Shown here: one piece after another, positions 1-8,800 of the stretch
Layout of the letters: every line of letters starts with the position of its first letter
How positions within the stretch are numbered: the first letter of the stretch is position 1
Assembly: GCF_002743255.1 (NCBI RefSeq)
Contig: NZ_PDYY01000004.1
Location: 186,001-250,000 of the forward strand
Length of the DNA stretch: 64,000 nucleotides
Source of the DNA: Sporosarcina sp. P2
GTDB taxonomy: Bacteria > Bacillota > Bacilli > Bacillales_A > Planococcaceae
Reading direction: 5' to 3'
Made by a program: the position numbers and the translations under genes
Notes under the pieces: model-generated
The model's input: the letters and a program-made list of their open reading frames with translations, nothing else
The model's database searches: none
What the model was told of the DNA's origin: nothing

Positions 1-1739
1 AGTGGTTTGGCTGCAACATTGCCGCCTTCTTTTAAGAACTTAATCATGCCTTCCGCTGCACGATAAGCGAATGCACCAATCGTAACAGTTGGATTGTAGT
101 TACTGTTATGTGGGAATGAGGACCCGCCTACGACGAATAGGTTTTCCATATCCCACATTTGTGAGTAGGTGTTGACTGCGGAGTTTTCAGGAGAAGCTCC
201 CATGATGGCACCACCGAAGAAGTGATCCGTATAGAATTTATGGTCAAATACCGTATCGTCTTTCACCACGTCGACGTTCATTTTGTCTGCACCCATTTCT
301 TTCATGATCTCTTCACAGCGTGCGACGCCTGCTTTCGCACGTGCGATGTCTTGTTTTGCATATTCAACGGTGACACGAAGAAGTGGATTGCCGAGTGCAT
401 CTTTATATGTTGGGTCCAGATCCATATACGTATTCTTGTTCGGCAAGAAGCCACTTTGTGGTGTGATGAATAGGTTACGATTATAATATTTTATAGAATT
501 CTTTTTAAATTCTTTACCCCAACCAGGTGTATCATATGGAACTGCGTTATTGGCAATAGGACGTGAACCAAGTTGACTGTAGTGCACTTCATAGCCATGC
601 AAGAAGTCTAGGTTCGTGTGATCTTCATTGTCCCCACTGAAATCATCGATCGTCGCACCCAACCCGCCAGCACCCATGAAATTATTGAACTTCTTGTCTT
701 CGAAGAATCCGCGAGCGCCAATATACGTTGACAAGTTGTTGAAGTGGCCTGTGAAGTTCTTGCCGATGATACCTTGTCCTGTTTTCGGATCGTAGGGCTG
801 TCCGATTTTAGAGTGTAACAACAACTTCGTATTCGTAAAGACGAAACCTGCAAGTACTACGATATCTGCTAGTTGTTCGAATTCTTCTCCAGTCGTGGTA
901 TCGGTATAGATTAATCCGTTCGCTTTTTTTCCGTCGTGGCTTACTCGATTCACGAACGCGTCATTACGAATTTCCATCTTACCTGTTTTATGTGCCGTCT
1001 TGAGTACCGTACCGATCGGATCCGCTTTCGCTCCAAAGTCACAACCATACTCTTCACAAAATGCACAGTATACGCACCCGTTGATTGTTTCACCGTCCGG
1101 ATTGGTGTACGTTTTTGAAGCATTCGCAGACGGAATACGATAGGGATGATAACCAAGAGCTTTCGTTGCTTTCATGAACAGACGAATATTCGGCGTTTCT
1201 TTCATTGGCGGATTGGGGTACTTATCGGAACGTGGAGGACCAATTGGGTTTTCTTCGCCTGAGATGGCAGCTGTTTTTTCATACCGATCATAATATGGCT
1301 CGAGCTCATCATATGTAATCCCCCAATCCTGCATGGTCGATTCTTTAGGGATTTTATCTTTACCATAGCGCTCTACAGTCTTACTGTAAATTTCGAAATC
1401 ATATGGCAACCAGCGGAAAGCTATCCCGTTCCAATGTACACCTGCGCCTCCCGTATGGTTTCCAAGACGTGCGTTCATATTATTCCGAACCGGTATTGCT
1501 TCTTTGCTCATGGAGTTACGAGAAGTAATCGTGTCCTTATTCAATTCTTGCATGAGATCATACCGTTTAGAATAGCGCAGTTCGTCTTTCGTGCCAATAT
1601 AGTCTTCATGCTTTTTATTTTTACCTCGTTCCAATATGACCACATTATATCCAGCTTTCGTAAGTTCAGCCGCCGCGATTCCTCCGACCCAACCTGAACC
1701 TACGATGACTGCATCTACTTTTTCAAGTTTTTTAACCAT
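1..1739 (-). CDS. GMC-family FAD oxidoreductase, large subunit of a membrane-bound sugar/alcohol dehydrogenase (3' end cut by window edge)
   Basis: At least 579 residues are present. The N-terminus (MVKKLEKVDAVIVGSGWVGG) carries the FAD-binding GxGxxG Rossmann motif, and the C-terminal GMC signature NPTVTIGAFAYRAAEGM lies near the left edge, so only a short tail is missing. The middle holds a cysteine cluster CVYCAFCEEYGC (about 1040-1080), spaced CX2CX2CX4C. This family oxidises gluconate, 2-ketogluconate, sorbitol or related polyols and passes electrons to the respiratory chain; the substrate cannot be read from sequence. The start at 1739 is followed 27 bp downstream of the small-subunit gene. 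That pairing, small subunit first, is typical of gluconate 2-dehydrogenase-type complexes. No cytochrome c subunit is seen in the window, although it could lie beyond the left edge. Confidence 0.9.
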   Translation of the reverse strand, partial: MVKKLEKVDAVIVGSGWVGGIAAAELTKAGYNVVILERGKNKKHEDYIGTKDELRYSKRYDLMQELNKDTITSRNSMSKEAIPVRNNMNARLGNHTGGAGVHWNGIAFRWLPYDFEIYSKTVERYGKDKIPKESTMQDWGITYDELEPYYDRYEKTAAISGEENPIGPPRSDKYPNPPMKETPNIRLFMKATKALGYHPYRIPSANASKTYTNPDGETINGCVYCAFCEEYGCDFGAKADPIGTVLKTAHKTGKMEIRNDAFVNRVSHDGKKANGLIYTDTTTGEEFEQLADIVVLAGFVFTNTKLLLHSKIGQPYDPKTGQGIIGKNFTGHFNNLSTYIGARGFFEDKKFNNFMGAGGLGATIDDFSGDNEDHTNLDFLHGYEVHYSQLGSRPIANNAVPYDTPGWGKEFKKNSIKYYNRNLFITPQSGFLPNKNTYMDLDPTYKDALGNPLLRVTVEYAKQDIARAKAGVARCEEIMKEMGADKMNVDVVKDDTVFDHKFYTDHFFGGAIMGASPENSAVNTYSQMWDMENLFVVGGSSFPHNSNYNPTVTIGAFAYRAAEGMIKFLKEGGNVAAKP

Positions 1740-1766
1740 TGCATATCCTCCTCACGGTTTCTATTT

Positions 1767-2579
1767 TTAGTGACCTTGGTAATCTCTCAGGCTGACGGGA
1801 TCCAACTTTACAAATTCATCCGATTCAATATAGTTGGAGTAGGAAGCCACTGCGCCGGGAAACTCTTTCATTTTCCAGCCTTCCATATTGAAATTGCCGC
1901 CATACAATGGATCACAGTAAGCGCCTTCTAATGTCGCTTGTTTTAACAGAATGAAAAACTCAGAAGCTTTTACACCTCTCATCTTCACTTTATTTGCTTC
2001 GACGTCCGTCATGATTTCTATTTGTTGCTCTTCAGTTGCTTGATCAAACGTGACTCCGAAACGCTTTTGACTTTCCTCGTCCATTTTACGTAATCCTAGC
2101 AAGAAGATCATGCCGCGATCCAAAATCGACTGTTCTCCGCCTGGTCCTGCAGTTTGATCGACTTCCTTCAAATCAATAGCGTATGGAGCATGTCGGTAAT
2201 CGTATGCATTGACACCCCAGCGTCCTGCTAGTTGTTTGTCAATATAATAAGGTACACCTAATTTAATGGCGCCAGGACCGAGTTCGTCTTCAGGTAAAAT
2301 TTGTTCTGTTGCTGCATTTAATACTTTGAAATCTTGATGACGTGTGAAGAATTGACGTGCTTGCGTTACTTCAATGCCTTTATTGCCCTCGTTTCCAGCT
2401 GTCTTGTCATGTTGATCATTTTTCTTATCCAAACCGCCTGAGATTAGACCTCCAAAAAGAGATCCACCGACGAGTCCACCAGCTACGAGTCCAGTATTTT
2501 TCAGGAAATTTCTCCGGCTACTATCTTGCTCGTGTTGCGGTTTGCTATTTACGTCTTTGGGTGGTTGTTGATCGGCCAT
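1767..2579 (-). CDS. gluconate 2-dehydrogenase subunit 3 family protein with Tat signal
   Basis: A protein of 270 residues. Residues about 21-45 (SRRNFLKNTGLVAGGLVGG) form a twin-arginine signal, so it is probably exported folded, carrying its partner with it. The rest matches the small, cofactor-poor subunit family of membrane-bound gluconate/sorbitol dehydrogenases, which anchors and chaperones the GMC flavoprotein. The start is supported by an AAGGAGGAG ribosome site just upstream. It is the first gene of a two-gene operon with the GMC oxidoreductase, 27 bp apart. The large subunit has no signal peptide of its own, so export by hitch-hiking on this Tat signal is a reasonable inference. Confidence 0.88.
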   Translation of the reverse strand: MADQQPPKDVNSKPQHEQDSSRRNFLKNTGLVAGGLVGGSLFGGLISGGLDKKNDQHDKTAGNEGNKGIEVTQARQFFTRHQDFKVLNAATEQILPEDELGPGAIKLGVPYYIDKQLAGRWGVNAYDYRHAPYAIDLKEVDQTAGPGGEQSILDRGMIFLLGLRKMDEESQKRFGVTFDQATEEQQIEIMTDVEANKVKMRGVKASEFFILLKQATLEGAYCDPLYGGNFNMEGWKMKEFPGAVASYSNYIESDEFVKLDPVSLRDYQGH

Positions 2580-2659
2580 CCTAACTCCTCCTTATACATA
2601 AAAGAAATTATTGATTGGTAAACTGAACATTGGAATTTTTCCATAAACTCTACTGTTTT

Positions 2660-2689
2660 ATCATACCCTTATTTATCAAATTTAGACAA
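2660..2689 (-). promoter_or_regulatory. sigma-A-type promoter for the GMC dehydrogenase operon
   Basis: On the minus strand TTGTCT is followed after 18 bp by TATGAT (5 of 6 matches to TATAAT), about 80 bp upstream of the small-subunit start. The gap 2580-2937 otherwise holds AT-rich leader sequence and a 13-bp dyad at 2752-2764; no further gene is visible. Confidence 0.5.
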
Positions 2690-2937
2690 CTTACTATTCA
2701 TTTATCCTACTTTTATTGAGTTTTTTGATTTAGTAAGTGAAGAAGGAGTAGACTGTAGTACAGTGCCGTTATGTAGTTGATGGAATAAAACTGATCAAAT
2801 ACGTCAGGTTGGAATAAATGATGATACAATCATTTCAGGCCTACAATTATTTACTAAAATCGAGCAATAACACACGAGAGTTAATTGTTGGAAAATCACA
2901 TTATGTATTGCGTCATACGAAACGAAGGAGGATCTTA

Positions 2938-3510
2938 ATGAAAGTAAAAATGGCTATACTTCTATTTACAACCATTCTTATATTAAGTGGTTGCAATAAG
3001 AAGATCGAAACGAATATGTCCGAAACCATGCCAGACTTTGAATTTACTACACAAGACGACCAACCGCTTGGCTTGAAGGATTTAAAAGGTGACTGGTGGA
3101 TTGCTTATTTCTCCTATACCAACTGCATCACCGTATGCCCAAGAACGACCGCTAATATGGTCGGTGTTCAAGAGAGATTAAAGGAAGAGGGTTTGGAACC
3201 TCGTATTATCTCATTTGGTATAGATCCAGAAAATGATACACCCGAAGTATTAAGGAACTATGCTGCAGATTTTGGAGCAGATCTCCGTACGATGAGTTTT
3301 TTGACAGGCTATGATTTTGAAACGATTCAGGAATTATCAAGAAATACCTTCCTTTCTATATTGGAAAGTGGAGCTTTAGACCAACGTGCGCATAGCTATT
3401 ATTTTTATTTAATTAATCCTGAAGGGGAAATTGTGAAAAGATACGATGGCCTAACAGCAACGGAAAATGAATTGTTGATAGAAGATGTAAAGACTGTGTT
3501 AGGTAAATAG
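2938..3510 (+). CDS. Sco1/SenC (BsSco/YpmQ-like) thiol-disulfide/copper lipoprotein
   Basis: A protein of 190 residues from the ATG at 2938, chosen because GAAGGAGG lies 7-12 bp upstream; an in-frame ATG at 2818 has no ribosome site and would bury the signal peptide. Residues 1-20 are a lipoprotein signal ending in the lipobox LSGC, so the mature protein is lipid-anchored outside the membrane. The thioredoxin-like fold carries the Sco CxxxCP motif (TNCITVCP) and the distal histidine (RAHSYYFYLINPEG) that complete the copper site. Sco proteins deliver Cu or reduce thiols for the CuA centre of cytochrome c oxidase. It stands alone here, with no oxidase genes adjacent. Confidence 0.88.
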   Translation: MKVKMAILLFTTILILSGCNKKIETNMSETMPDFEFTTQDDQPLGLKDLKGDWWIAYFSYTNCITVCPRTTANMVGVQERLKEEGLEPRIISFGIDPENDTPEVLRNYAADFGADLRTMSFLTGYDFETIQELSRNTFLSILESGALDQRAHSYYFYLINPEGEIVKRYDGLTATENELLIEDVKTVLGK

Positions 3511-3519
3511 GAGAAACGT

Positions 3520-3567
3520 AAAAAATAACGCCTTTCTAATCACTTGATTAGAAAGGCGTTATTTTTT
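3520..3567. terminator. bidirectional rho-independent terminator
   Basis: AAAAAATAACGCCTTTCTAA and its near-perfect complement flank a tiny loop, giving A-rich and T-rich ends on both strands. It serves the converging Sco gene and CapA-like gene. Confidence 0.9.
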
Positions 3568-3573
3568 ATCTAT

Positions 3574-4710
3574 TTACCATTTCGGTACACCGACATGGTT
3601 TTCAACCCATTCTTCATTGTAATGAATGGTTGAATTGGCTTCATTTAGAGGAACGACTTTAAAGCGCTTCTCTTGATCTTTAATGACGCCAGTCGGGAAG
3701 AAGCGTGGATCTTCGATAGTTACAGTCTTTTGATCACCCGTTTGTTCTTTCGTTACAGACAGTCTTGCGATTCCACCGAAGTTTGTATAATCGAACGGTT
3801 GGGCGGAATAGAAATTGCCGAGCGAGAAAAATACTTTCGTATTTCCCACTTCCCCATAGCGTTGTAAAACATGTGGGTGATGTCCGAATAGTACATCAGC
3901 ACCCGCATCCGAAACGAATTGCGCAAGTTCCGCTTGATCTTCGGACGTTTCGAGTTGATACTCGGGACCCCAATGTAAGGATACGATCGTCACGTCTACC
4001 TTTGGCTTCATTTGCTGAATTTCATTTTCCATTCGTTCACGATCAATATAGTTGACTAAGTACTCTTTGTCTTGCAAGTCTAGCTTTACATTTGTACCGT
4101 ACGTATAAGCGAGTACACCGATTTTGATACCGTTAACTTCGACAATCCGTTCTGTTTTGCGGTCTTTAAACGATTCATAAGCCCCTACATACTGCATGCC
4201 ATATTGTTGCGCATGTTCAATCGCCTTGCGCACACCGTTTTCCCCTTTGTCGAATGTGTGATTGTTGGCGAATGAAACCATATCAACACCAACATCTTGT
4301 AAAGCGGGGAGTATATGTTTTGGACTGTTGAATTTTGGATAGGTAGATAAACCAAGTTCGACACCGCCAGGCATAGATTCCTGATTGGCCAAGAGAAAGT
4401 CAATACTAGCCATCTTCTCTTTTACCGCTTCGAATGCAAAATCGAAGTTAGGATATGTATAAATTGGATTATGTAATAATACATCGCCAACCATACCGAT
4501 TGTCGCCGTATGAATAATCGTTTCTCCTAGTTTTTGATCTGATTCTATTTCAGTCAATTTTTCAGACGTATCTTTGGCCGCATTCTGTGGTGTTTGCACA
4601 TCCGTTTTAGTCGATAATGCAAACTCTCTATTATTCCAATCGTTCCATAAAATTAGACCACCTATAATCCAAATAAAACCTAGTGATGCAACAAGCCATT
4701 TTCTTTTCAC
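3574..4710 (-). CDS. CapA/YwtB-family protein (poly-gamma-glutamate capsule type metallophosphatase fold)
   Basis: A protein of 378 residues with an N-terminal membrane anchor (about residues 7-24) and an extracytoplasmic PGA_cap domain. Recognisable family motifs are GMVGDVLLHNPIY, FANNHTFDKGENG and GHHPHVLQRYG, the metal-binding Asp/Asn/His pattern of the calcineurin-like fold. In B. subtilis the homologue belongs to the poly-gamma-glutamate capsule operon. Here no pgsB/capB or capC partner is adjacent, so it may act alone on the cell surface and a role in capsule is not established. The start is GTG at 4710, preceded by GGAGAG. Confidence 0.85.
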   Translation of the reverse strand: MKRKWLVASLGFIWIIGGLILWNDWNNREFALSTKTDVQTPQNAAKDTSEKLTEIESDQKLGETIIHTATIGMVGDVLLHNPIYTYPNFDFAFEAVKEKMASIDFLLANQESMPGGVELGLSTYPKFNSPKHILPALQDVGVDMVSFANNHTFDKGENGVRKAIEHAQQYGMQYVGAYESFKDRKTERIVEVNGIKIGVLAYTYGTNVKLDLQDKEYLVNYIDRERMENEIQQMKPKVDVTIVSLHWGPEYQLETSEDQAELAQFVSDAGADVLFGHHPHVLQRYGEVGNTKVFFSLGNFYSAQPFDYTNFGGIARLSVTKEQTGDQKTVTIEDPRFFPTGVIKDQEKRFKVVPLNEANSTIHYNEEWVENHVGVPKW

Positions 4711-4847
4711 AAAAATCTCTCCATATCTATAATGACTATTTCTTGTAAATCTATAAAATTAACGATAGCACACTAGTGTAATAGTAAACAATTAAATATA
4801 TAAATTTTAATAATATATTATTTTCTTCTATTTTTATAGATAAAAAA

Positions 4848-4882
4848 CGCCATACATCGACATGGAAATCGAGTTATGGCGT
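4848..4882 (-). terminator. terminator of the glcD-type/BASS operon
   Basis: On the minus strand ACGCCATA and TATGGCGT arms are followed by a T-run (TTTTTTATC). The stretch 4711-4847 upstream of the CapA-like gene is very AT-rich and shows no gene. Confidence 0.75.
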
Positions 4883-4889
4883 GGTTGAT

Positions 4890-5864
4890 CTATACATGTA
4901 ATTTTGCTTGAATCAAAGCTTCCGGTTCCTCGATAACTTTCGTCGGCTTCTTCGACCAAATCGTCGCAAGAATTGGACCGGAAATATTATGCCAGATAGC
5001 ACCCCATACGCTTGGAAGTGCAGCAAGTGGTCCGAAGTGGGCAGTGGCGAGCGCTACACCTAGTCCGGAGTTTTGCATGCCGACTTCGAGTGAAATGGCC
5101 CGTCTGTCGTTTTCGTTCAATCCGAGTCCAAGTGCAATCAAATAACCGAGAAGTAATCCGATCCCGTTATGCAAGAACACGGCGATAAATACGAGTAGAC
5201 CTGAGCTTGCGACGTTGCCTGTGTTAGCGGAAGTAACCGCAGCGACAATGATGAGAATCGCAACGACTGAAATAATCGGTACGACCGATACACTTTTCGC
5301 AACCGCTAGCGGGAAAAATCGTTGGATGAGTAATCCTAGCACAATTGGAATGATGATGACTTGGACGATAGACTTAAACATCGACAACGCATCCACGGGT
5401 AGCCATTGTCCAGCTAATAATAGTAATAATAGCGGCGTGACAAGTGGTGCCAATAGAGTAGAAAGGGATGTCATCGCAACAGATAATGCGAGATTTCCTT
5501 TTGCTAGATAGACCATAACGTTTGAAGCAGTACCTCCTGGAACAGATCCTAGCAATACGAGACCAGCTGCTAGTTCAGGTGGTAGCTTCAATAAATAAGC
5601 AAGAGCGAAAGCAGTGAGTGGCATCACAATAAATTGTGCGGCTACGCCAATGATTACAGGTAGTGGATTGGTCAAAATAATTTTGAAGTCCACTGCACGT
5701 AACGTCAGTCCCATTCCGAACATGACAACACCGAGTAAAATCGTGATGTATGCACCCAATCCGAGGAAAGGATTCGGAAACAGGAACGCGATCACAGCGA
5801 CCAGGATGACCCAAAATGCAAAGTACTTTCCTGCGACAGAACTGATTGTTTCTAGTGCTTTCAT
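4890..5864 (-). CDS. bile acid:sodium symporter (BASS) family transporter
   Basis: A protein of 324 residues, almost wholly hydrophobic with about nine or ten membrane spans. The signature segment GSVPGGTASNVMVYLAKGN, a conserved sodium-site region of the BASS/NTCP fold, is clear. Bacterial members couple sodium import to organic acids rather than necessarily to bile acids. The start codon overlaps the stop of the upstream flavoenzyme gene as ATGA (5861-5864), so the two are translationally coupled. The natural inference is that it moves the substrate or product of that 2-hydroxy-acid dehydrogenase. Confidence 0.85.
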   Translation of the reverse strand: MKALETISSVAGKYFAFWVILVAVIAFLFPNPFLGLGAYITILLGVVMFGMGLTLRAVDFKIILTNPLPVIIGVAAQFIVMPLTAFALAYLLKLPPELAAGLVLLGSVPGGTASNVMVYLAKGNLALSVAMTSLSTLLAPLVTPLLLLLLAGQWLPVDALSMFKSIVQVIIIPIVLGLLIQRFFPLAVAKSVSVVPIISVVAILIIVAAVTSANTGNVASSGLLVFIAVFLHNGIGLLLGYLIALGLGLNENDRRAISLEVGMQNSGLGVALATAHFGPLAALPSVWGAIWHNISGPILATIWSKKPTKVIEEPEALIQAKLHV

Positions 5865-7261
5865 GGTTTCATCACCTCGGAATCCAGGTGGAAAATTTTA
5901 TTTGGATTGAGTAGGTTATCCGGATCGAGAGCTCGTTTGATTTTCTGCATGACAAGAAGTGCAGCGCCGTGTTCTTGTTGCTGGTATTTCTGTTTGCCGA
6001 TTCCGACACCGTGCTCTCCGGTACAAGTACCGCCACGTTCCAGTGCATAGTGAACGATTTTTTCGTTTAGTTCGTCGGCTTTCGCTAGTTCCGCTGGATC
6101 ATTCATATCCATCATCAGCAATACGTGGAAGTTGCCATCGCCTACGTGGCCAACGATTCCCCCTGGCATTTCAAGTGACTCGACTACTTCACGTGCATGA
6201 TTGACCGCGTCCGCCAGTTCGGAAATCGGTAGGCAGACGTCTGTGACCATGAGTTTTTTGCCGGGATTTCCATGAATATAGGCATAGGCCAGATTGTGAC
6301 GAGCTTCCCATAGTCGATTGCGTTCTGCATTGTCGGTTTCAAATTCGATAGTTGTGCACTGATGATCTGCAACAATTTCTTTTGTAAATTCGACATCTTG
6401 TTGTAACCCCGCTTCATTGCCATGGAATTCCAGGAACAATGTGGGCTTTTCTTGATAATGAGTTTCACTGAAGATATTCGCTTGTTTAATAGAAGGCTCA
6501 TCCACCAATTCTACCCGTGCAATCGGAACGCCTGCTTGCAAGATCGAAACGACTGCTTCCACTGCGTCATGAACGGTAGGGAATGATGCACGGGCGGCTG
6601 TTGTGAATTCAGGAATACCATAAACGCGTAAGGTCAGCTCAGTGAAGCAACCGAGTGTTCCTTCTGAGCCAACAAATAATCCGTTTAAATGAAGTCCAGA
6701 TGCAGATTTAGCCGCTTTATTACCAGTATGGATGACCGTGCCATCTGCCAGGACCACTTCGAGGTCACGTACCTGATCACGCATGACGCCGTATTTGACG
6801 GAAGTCGTGCCGCTAGCATTCGTTGCCGCCATGCCTCCAAGTGTCGCATCTGCCCCTGGATCGACAGAGAAAAACAATCCATGTTTCTTCAGTTCTTTAT
6901 TTAATTGAGTACGTGTGACGCCAGGTTGTACGGTAACGAGGAAATCTTCTGCACGTACGTCTAGAATCGCGTTCATGTTTGAAAAGTCTATTGTGATGCC
7001 ACCATTATCCGGAATGACACTACCTTCTAGGCTCGAGCCGAGTCCGAATGGTATGACCGCTACGTTACACTCTTTCGATACGCGCATAATTTTAACTACA
7101 TCGTCAGTGCAAGAAGGGAACACGACAATATCAGGTAATTTCATCGTATGGTAGGATTCGTCCTTTCCGTGAAGTTCACGCACGGTTTCATTGATGGTCA
7201 CTTGTTGTTCGGTTAATACCTCTTGTAAAGCATGGACGATTGTTTCAGTAGTTGCTGTCAT
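5861..7261 (-). CDS. FAD-linked 2-hydroxy-acid dehydrogenase (GlcD / D-lactate dehydrogenase, DLD type)
   Basis: A protein of 466 residues. The N-terminal half is a PCMH-type FAD-binding domain (PFGLGSSLEGSVIPDNGG; FSVDPGADATLGGMAATNAS). The C-terminal FAD-oxidase domain has GHVGDGNFHVLLMMD, with its metal/catalytic histidine, and the closing motif GTCTGEHGVGIGK. Family members oxidise D-lactate, glycolate or related 2-hydroxy acids to 2-oxo acids and reduce quinone or cytochrome. The stretch LWEARHNLAYAYIHGN is closer to the DLD branch than to a GlcDEF complex, and no glcE or glcF lies nearby. AAGGAGAG precedes the start. Confidence 0.85.
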   Translation of the reverse strand: MTATTETIVHALQEVLTEQQVTINETVRELHGKDESYHTMKLPDIVVFPSCTDDVVKIMRVSKECNVAVIPFGLGSSLEGSVIPDNGGITIDFSNMNAILDVRAEDFLVTVQPGVTRTQLNKELKKHGLFFSVDPGADATLGGMAATNASGTTSVKYGVMRDQVRDLEVVLADGTVIHTGNKAAKSASGLHLNGLFVGSEGTLGCFTELTLRVYGIPEFTTAARASFPTVHDAVEAVVSILQAGVPIARVELVDEPSIKQANIFSETHYQEKPTLFLEFHGNEAGLQQDVEFTKEIVADHQCTTIEFETDNAERNRLWEARHNLAYAYIHGNPGKKLMVTDVCLPISELADAVNHAREVVESLEMPGGIVGHVGDGNFHVLLMMDMNDPAELAKADELNEKIVHYALERGGTCTGEHGVGIGKQKYQQQEHGAALLVMQKIKRALDPDNLLNPNKIFHLDSEVMKP

Positions 7262-7349
7262 AGTTGTTCTCTCCTTAATGATGAATTCATGTTCTTGAAA
7301 GTAATTCCACTGATTAGAATTTTGTAACTATTTTATCGGACATTATATT

Positions 7350-7377
7350 ATTATACTTATTAATCTGAATAATTCAA
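7350..7377 (-). promoter_or_regulatory. sigma-A-type promoter of the hydroxy-acid dehydrogenase/BASS operon
   Basis: On the minus strand TTGAAT is followed after 16 bp by a perfect TATAAT, about 90 bp upstream of the start at 7261. The divergent intergenic region 7262-7570 holds no gene that I can see. Confidence 0.6.
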
Positions 7378-7570
7378 CGATAGTTCACTAATCTTCCTCC
7401 TTTTATTCAATGTTTCATAAGCATAAAAACTATATCCATGCATGTTCGAAGGCCTATCTGACTAGCAGCACCCTTTCATATGAATAAAAGAACACAAAAA
7501 TAACTGACTGTTTTATTTGTATTTTTATTAACCTATACAAATGACAGGCTTTGGCTGAGGAGTGTGTGAA

Positions 7571-8794
7571 ATGAATACGATTTTGTTTGTGGAAACCACG
7601 AAGAGTGGTTCGAGCAGGGAAGCTATAAAGGCGGCAGAAAGGTTAGGCTATGCCACGGTGTTGTTAACCGAGAATGCGAGATTTATCGAGCAAAGAGAGG
7701 AGTTTCCGGAAGTAACACAAATGATTCATATTGATCGCATAACGGAAGCAACGATCCGTGAACATATTTATGCAATACAGAAGTTGGGTTTGAAGCTGAA
7801 AGGAATTTTTAGTTTCGTGGATCCATTTGTATCGATGACCGCGCATCTCGCAAATGAATTTTGCCTTGCAGGAATTTCTGCTGATGCCTATTTGAAAATG
7901 GAGGATAAAGTGTTAACTAGAACTGCATTGGCTAAAAACGCAGCGACACCGAAATTTATGATTTTTGAGCCGTCGTTAGATTTGAAGAAGTTCATCAGCG
8001 AGCAAGAGACATTTCCCCTTATTATCAAATCGCCACTGTCAAAGGCGTCAAGAGATGTGTACCTCGTAGAAGATCGAAAAGAAATGACACGTGTTATGAA
8101 AAGTATGTTGAAAAACTATCCATCTCAGCAGATTGTCATTGAAGAGTATCTGGACGGCCCGCAGTATTTGGTTGAACTTGTGGTAGTGGAAGGAGAGCTC
8201 CATCTAGTTGCGGTCATTAAACAGGATATTCAAAAAGATTTGAAGTTCATCATTACCGGTTATGATATTCAACTTTCACTAGAGAGTAAACTATATGCCA
8301 AGCTTGTTAACGCAGTGGAATCGATTTGCAACGACCTCGGGGCAAAAAATGTCGCCTGTCATCTCGAGTTACGATATGTCAGAGATACCTGGAAGTTGAT
8401 TGAGTTGAATCCACGAATATCGGGTGGCGCCATGAATCGCATGATCGAAGAGGCCTTTGGTATTAATTTGATGGAAGAGACGTTGAAGCTCTTTATGGGT
8501 GAAGAAATCAATTTGAAAAGAAGACACGAACATCATATCTATACGCATTATATTACCGTGAACACGTATGGCACACTGTTGAAAGTGACAGGGAAAAATT
8601 ATGCAATGAAGCGTGAAGGCGTGCGGGAAGTCTACGTGAAACCACGTAAAGGTACATTCATGACACCGCCCATTTCAATGGGGAGTCGGTATGGCTATGT
8701 CATAGCTTCCGGCGACACCGCATCAAAAGCGAAACGAAACGCTATGCATGCTGCGAAGAATATTAAGTTTTATATAGAATCTAACGAGGAGTGA
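7571..8794 (+). CDS. ATP-grasp ligase of unknown substrate (carbamoyl-phosphate-synthase/biotin-carboxylase-like)
   Basis: A protein of 407 residues from the ATG at 7571, chosen because GAGGAG ends 8 bp upstream; the GTG at 7562 overlaps that site. Residues 1-100 form a Rossmann-like pre-ATP-grasp domain. The ATP-grasp core follows (FPLIIKSPLSKASRDVYLVE; IVIEEYLDGPQYLVELVVV), with Mg-binding residues in HLELRYVRDTWKLIELNPRI. The last ~80 residues (YGYVIASGDTASKAKRNA) resemble the C-terminal cap of carboxylase-like ATP-grasp enzymes. Such enzymes ligate a carboxylate to an amine or thiol through an acyl phosphate. It is 6 bp from a second ATP-grasp gene and shortly upstream of a coat-protein-like gene, suggesting a spore-related modification. 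Confidence 0.8.
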   Translation: MNTILFVETTKSGSSREAIKAAERLGYATVLLTENARFIEQREEFPEVTQMIHIDRITEATIREHIYAIQKLGLKLKGIFSFVDPFVSMTAHLANEFCLAGISADAYLKMEDKVLTRTALAKNAATPKFMIFEPSLDLKKFISEQETFPLIIKSPLSKASRDVYLVEDRKEMTRVMKSMLKNYPSQQIVIEEYLDGPQYLVELVVVEGELHLVAVIKQDIQKDLKFIITGYDIQLSLESKLYAKLVNAVESICNDLGAKNVACHLELRYVRDTWKLIELNPRISGGAMNRMIEEAFGINLMEETLKLFMGEEINLKRRHEHHIYTHYITVNTYGTLLKVTGKNYAMKREGVREVYVKPRKGTFMTPPISMGSRYGYVIASGDTASKAKRNAMHAAKNIKFYIESNEE

Positions 8795-8800
8795 GAGCAG

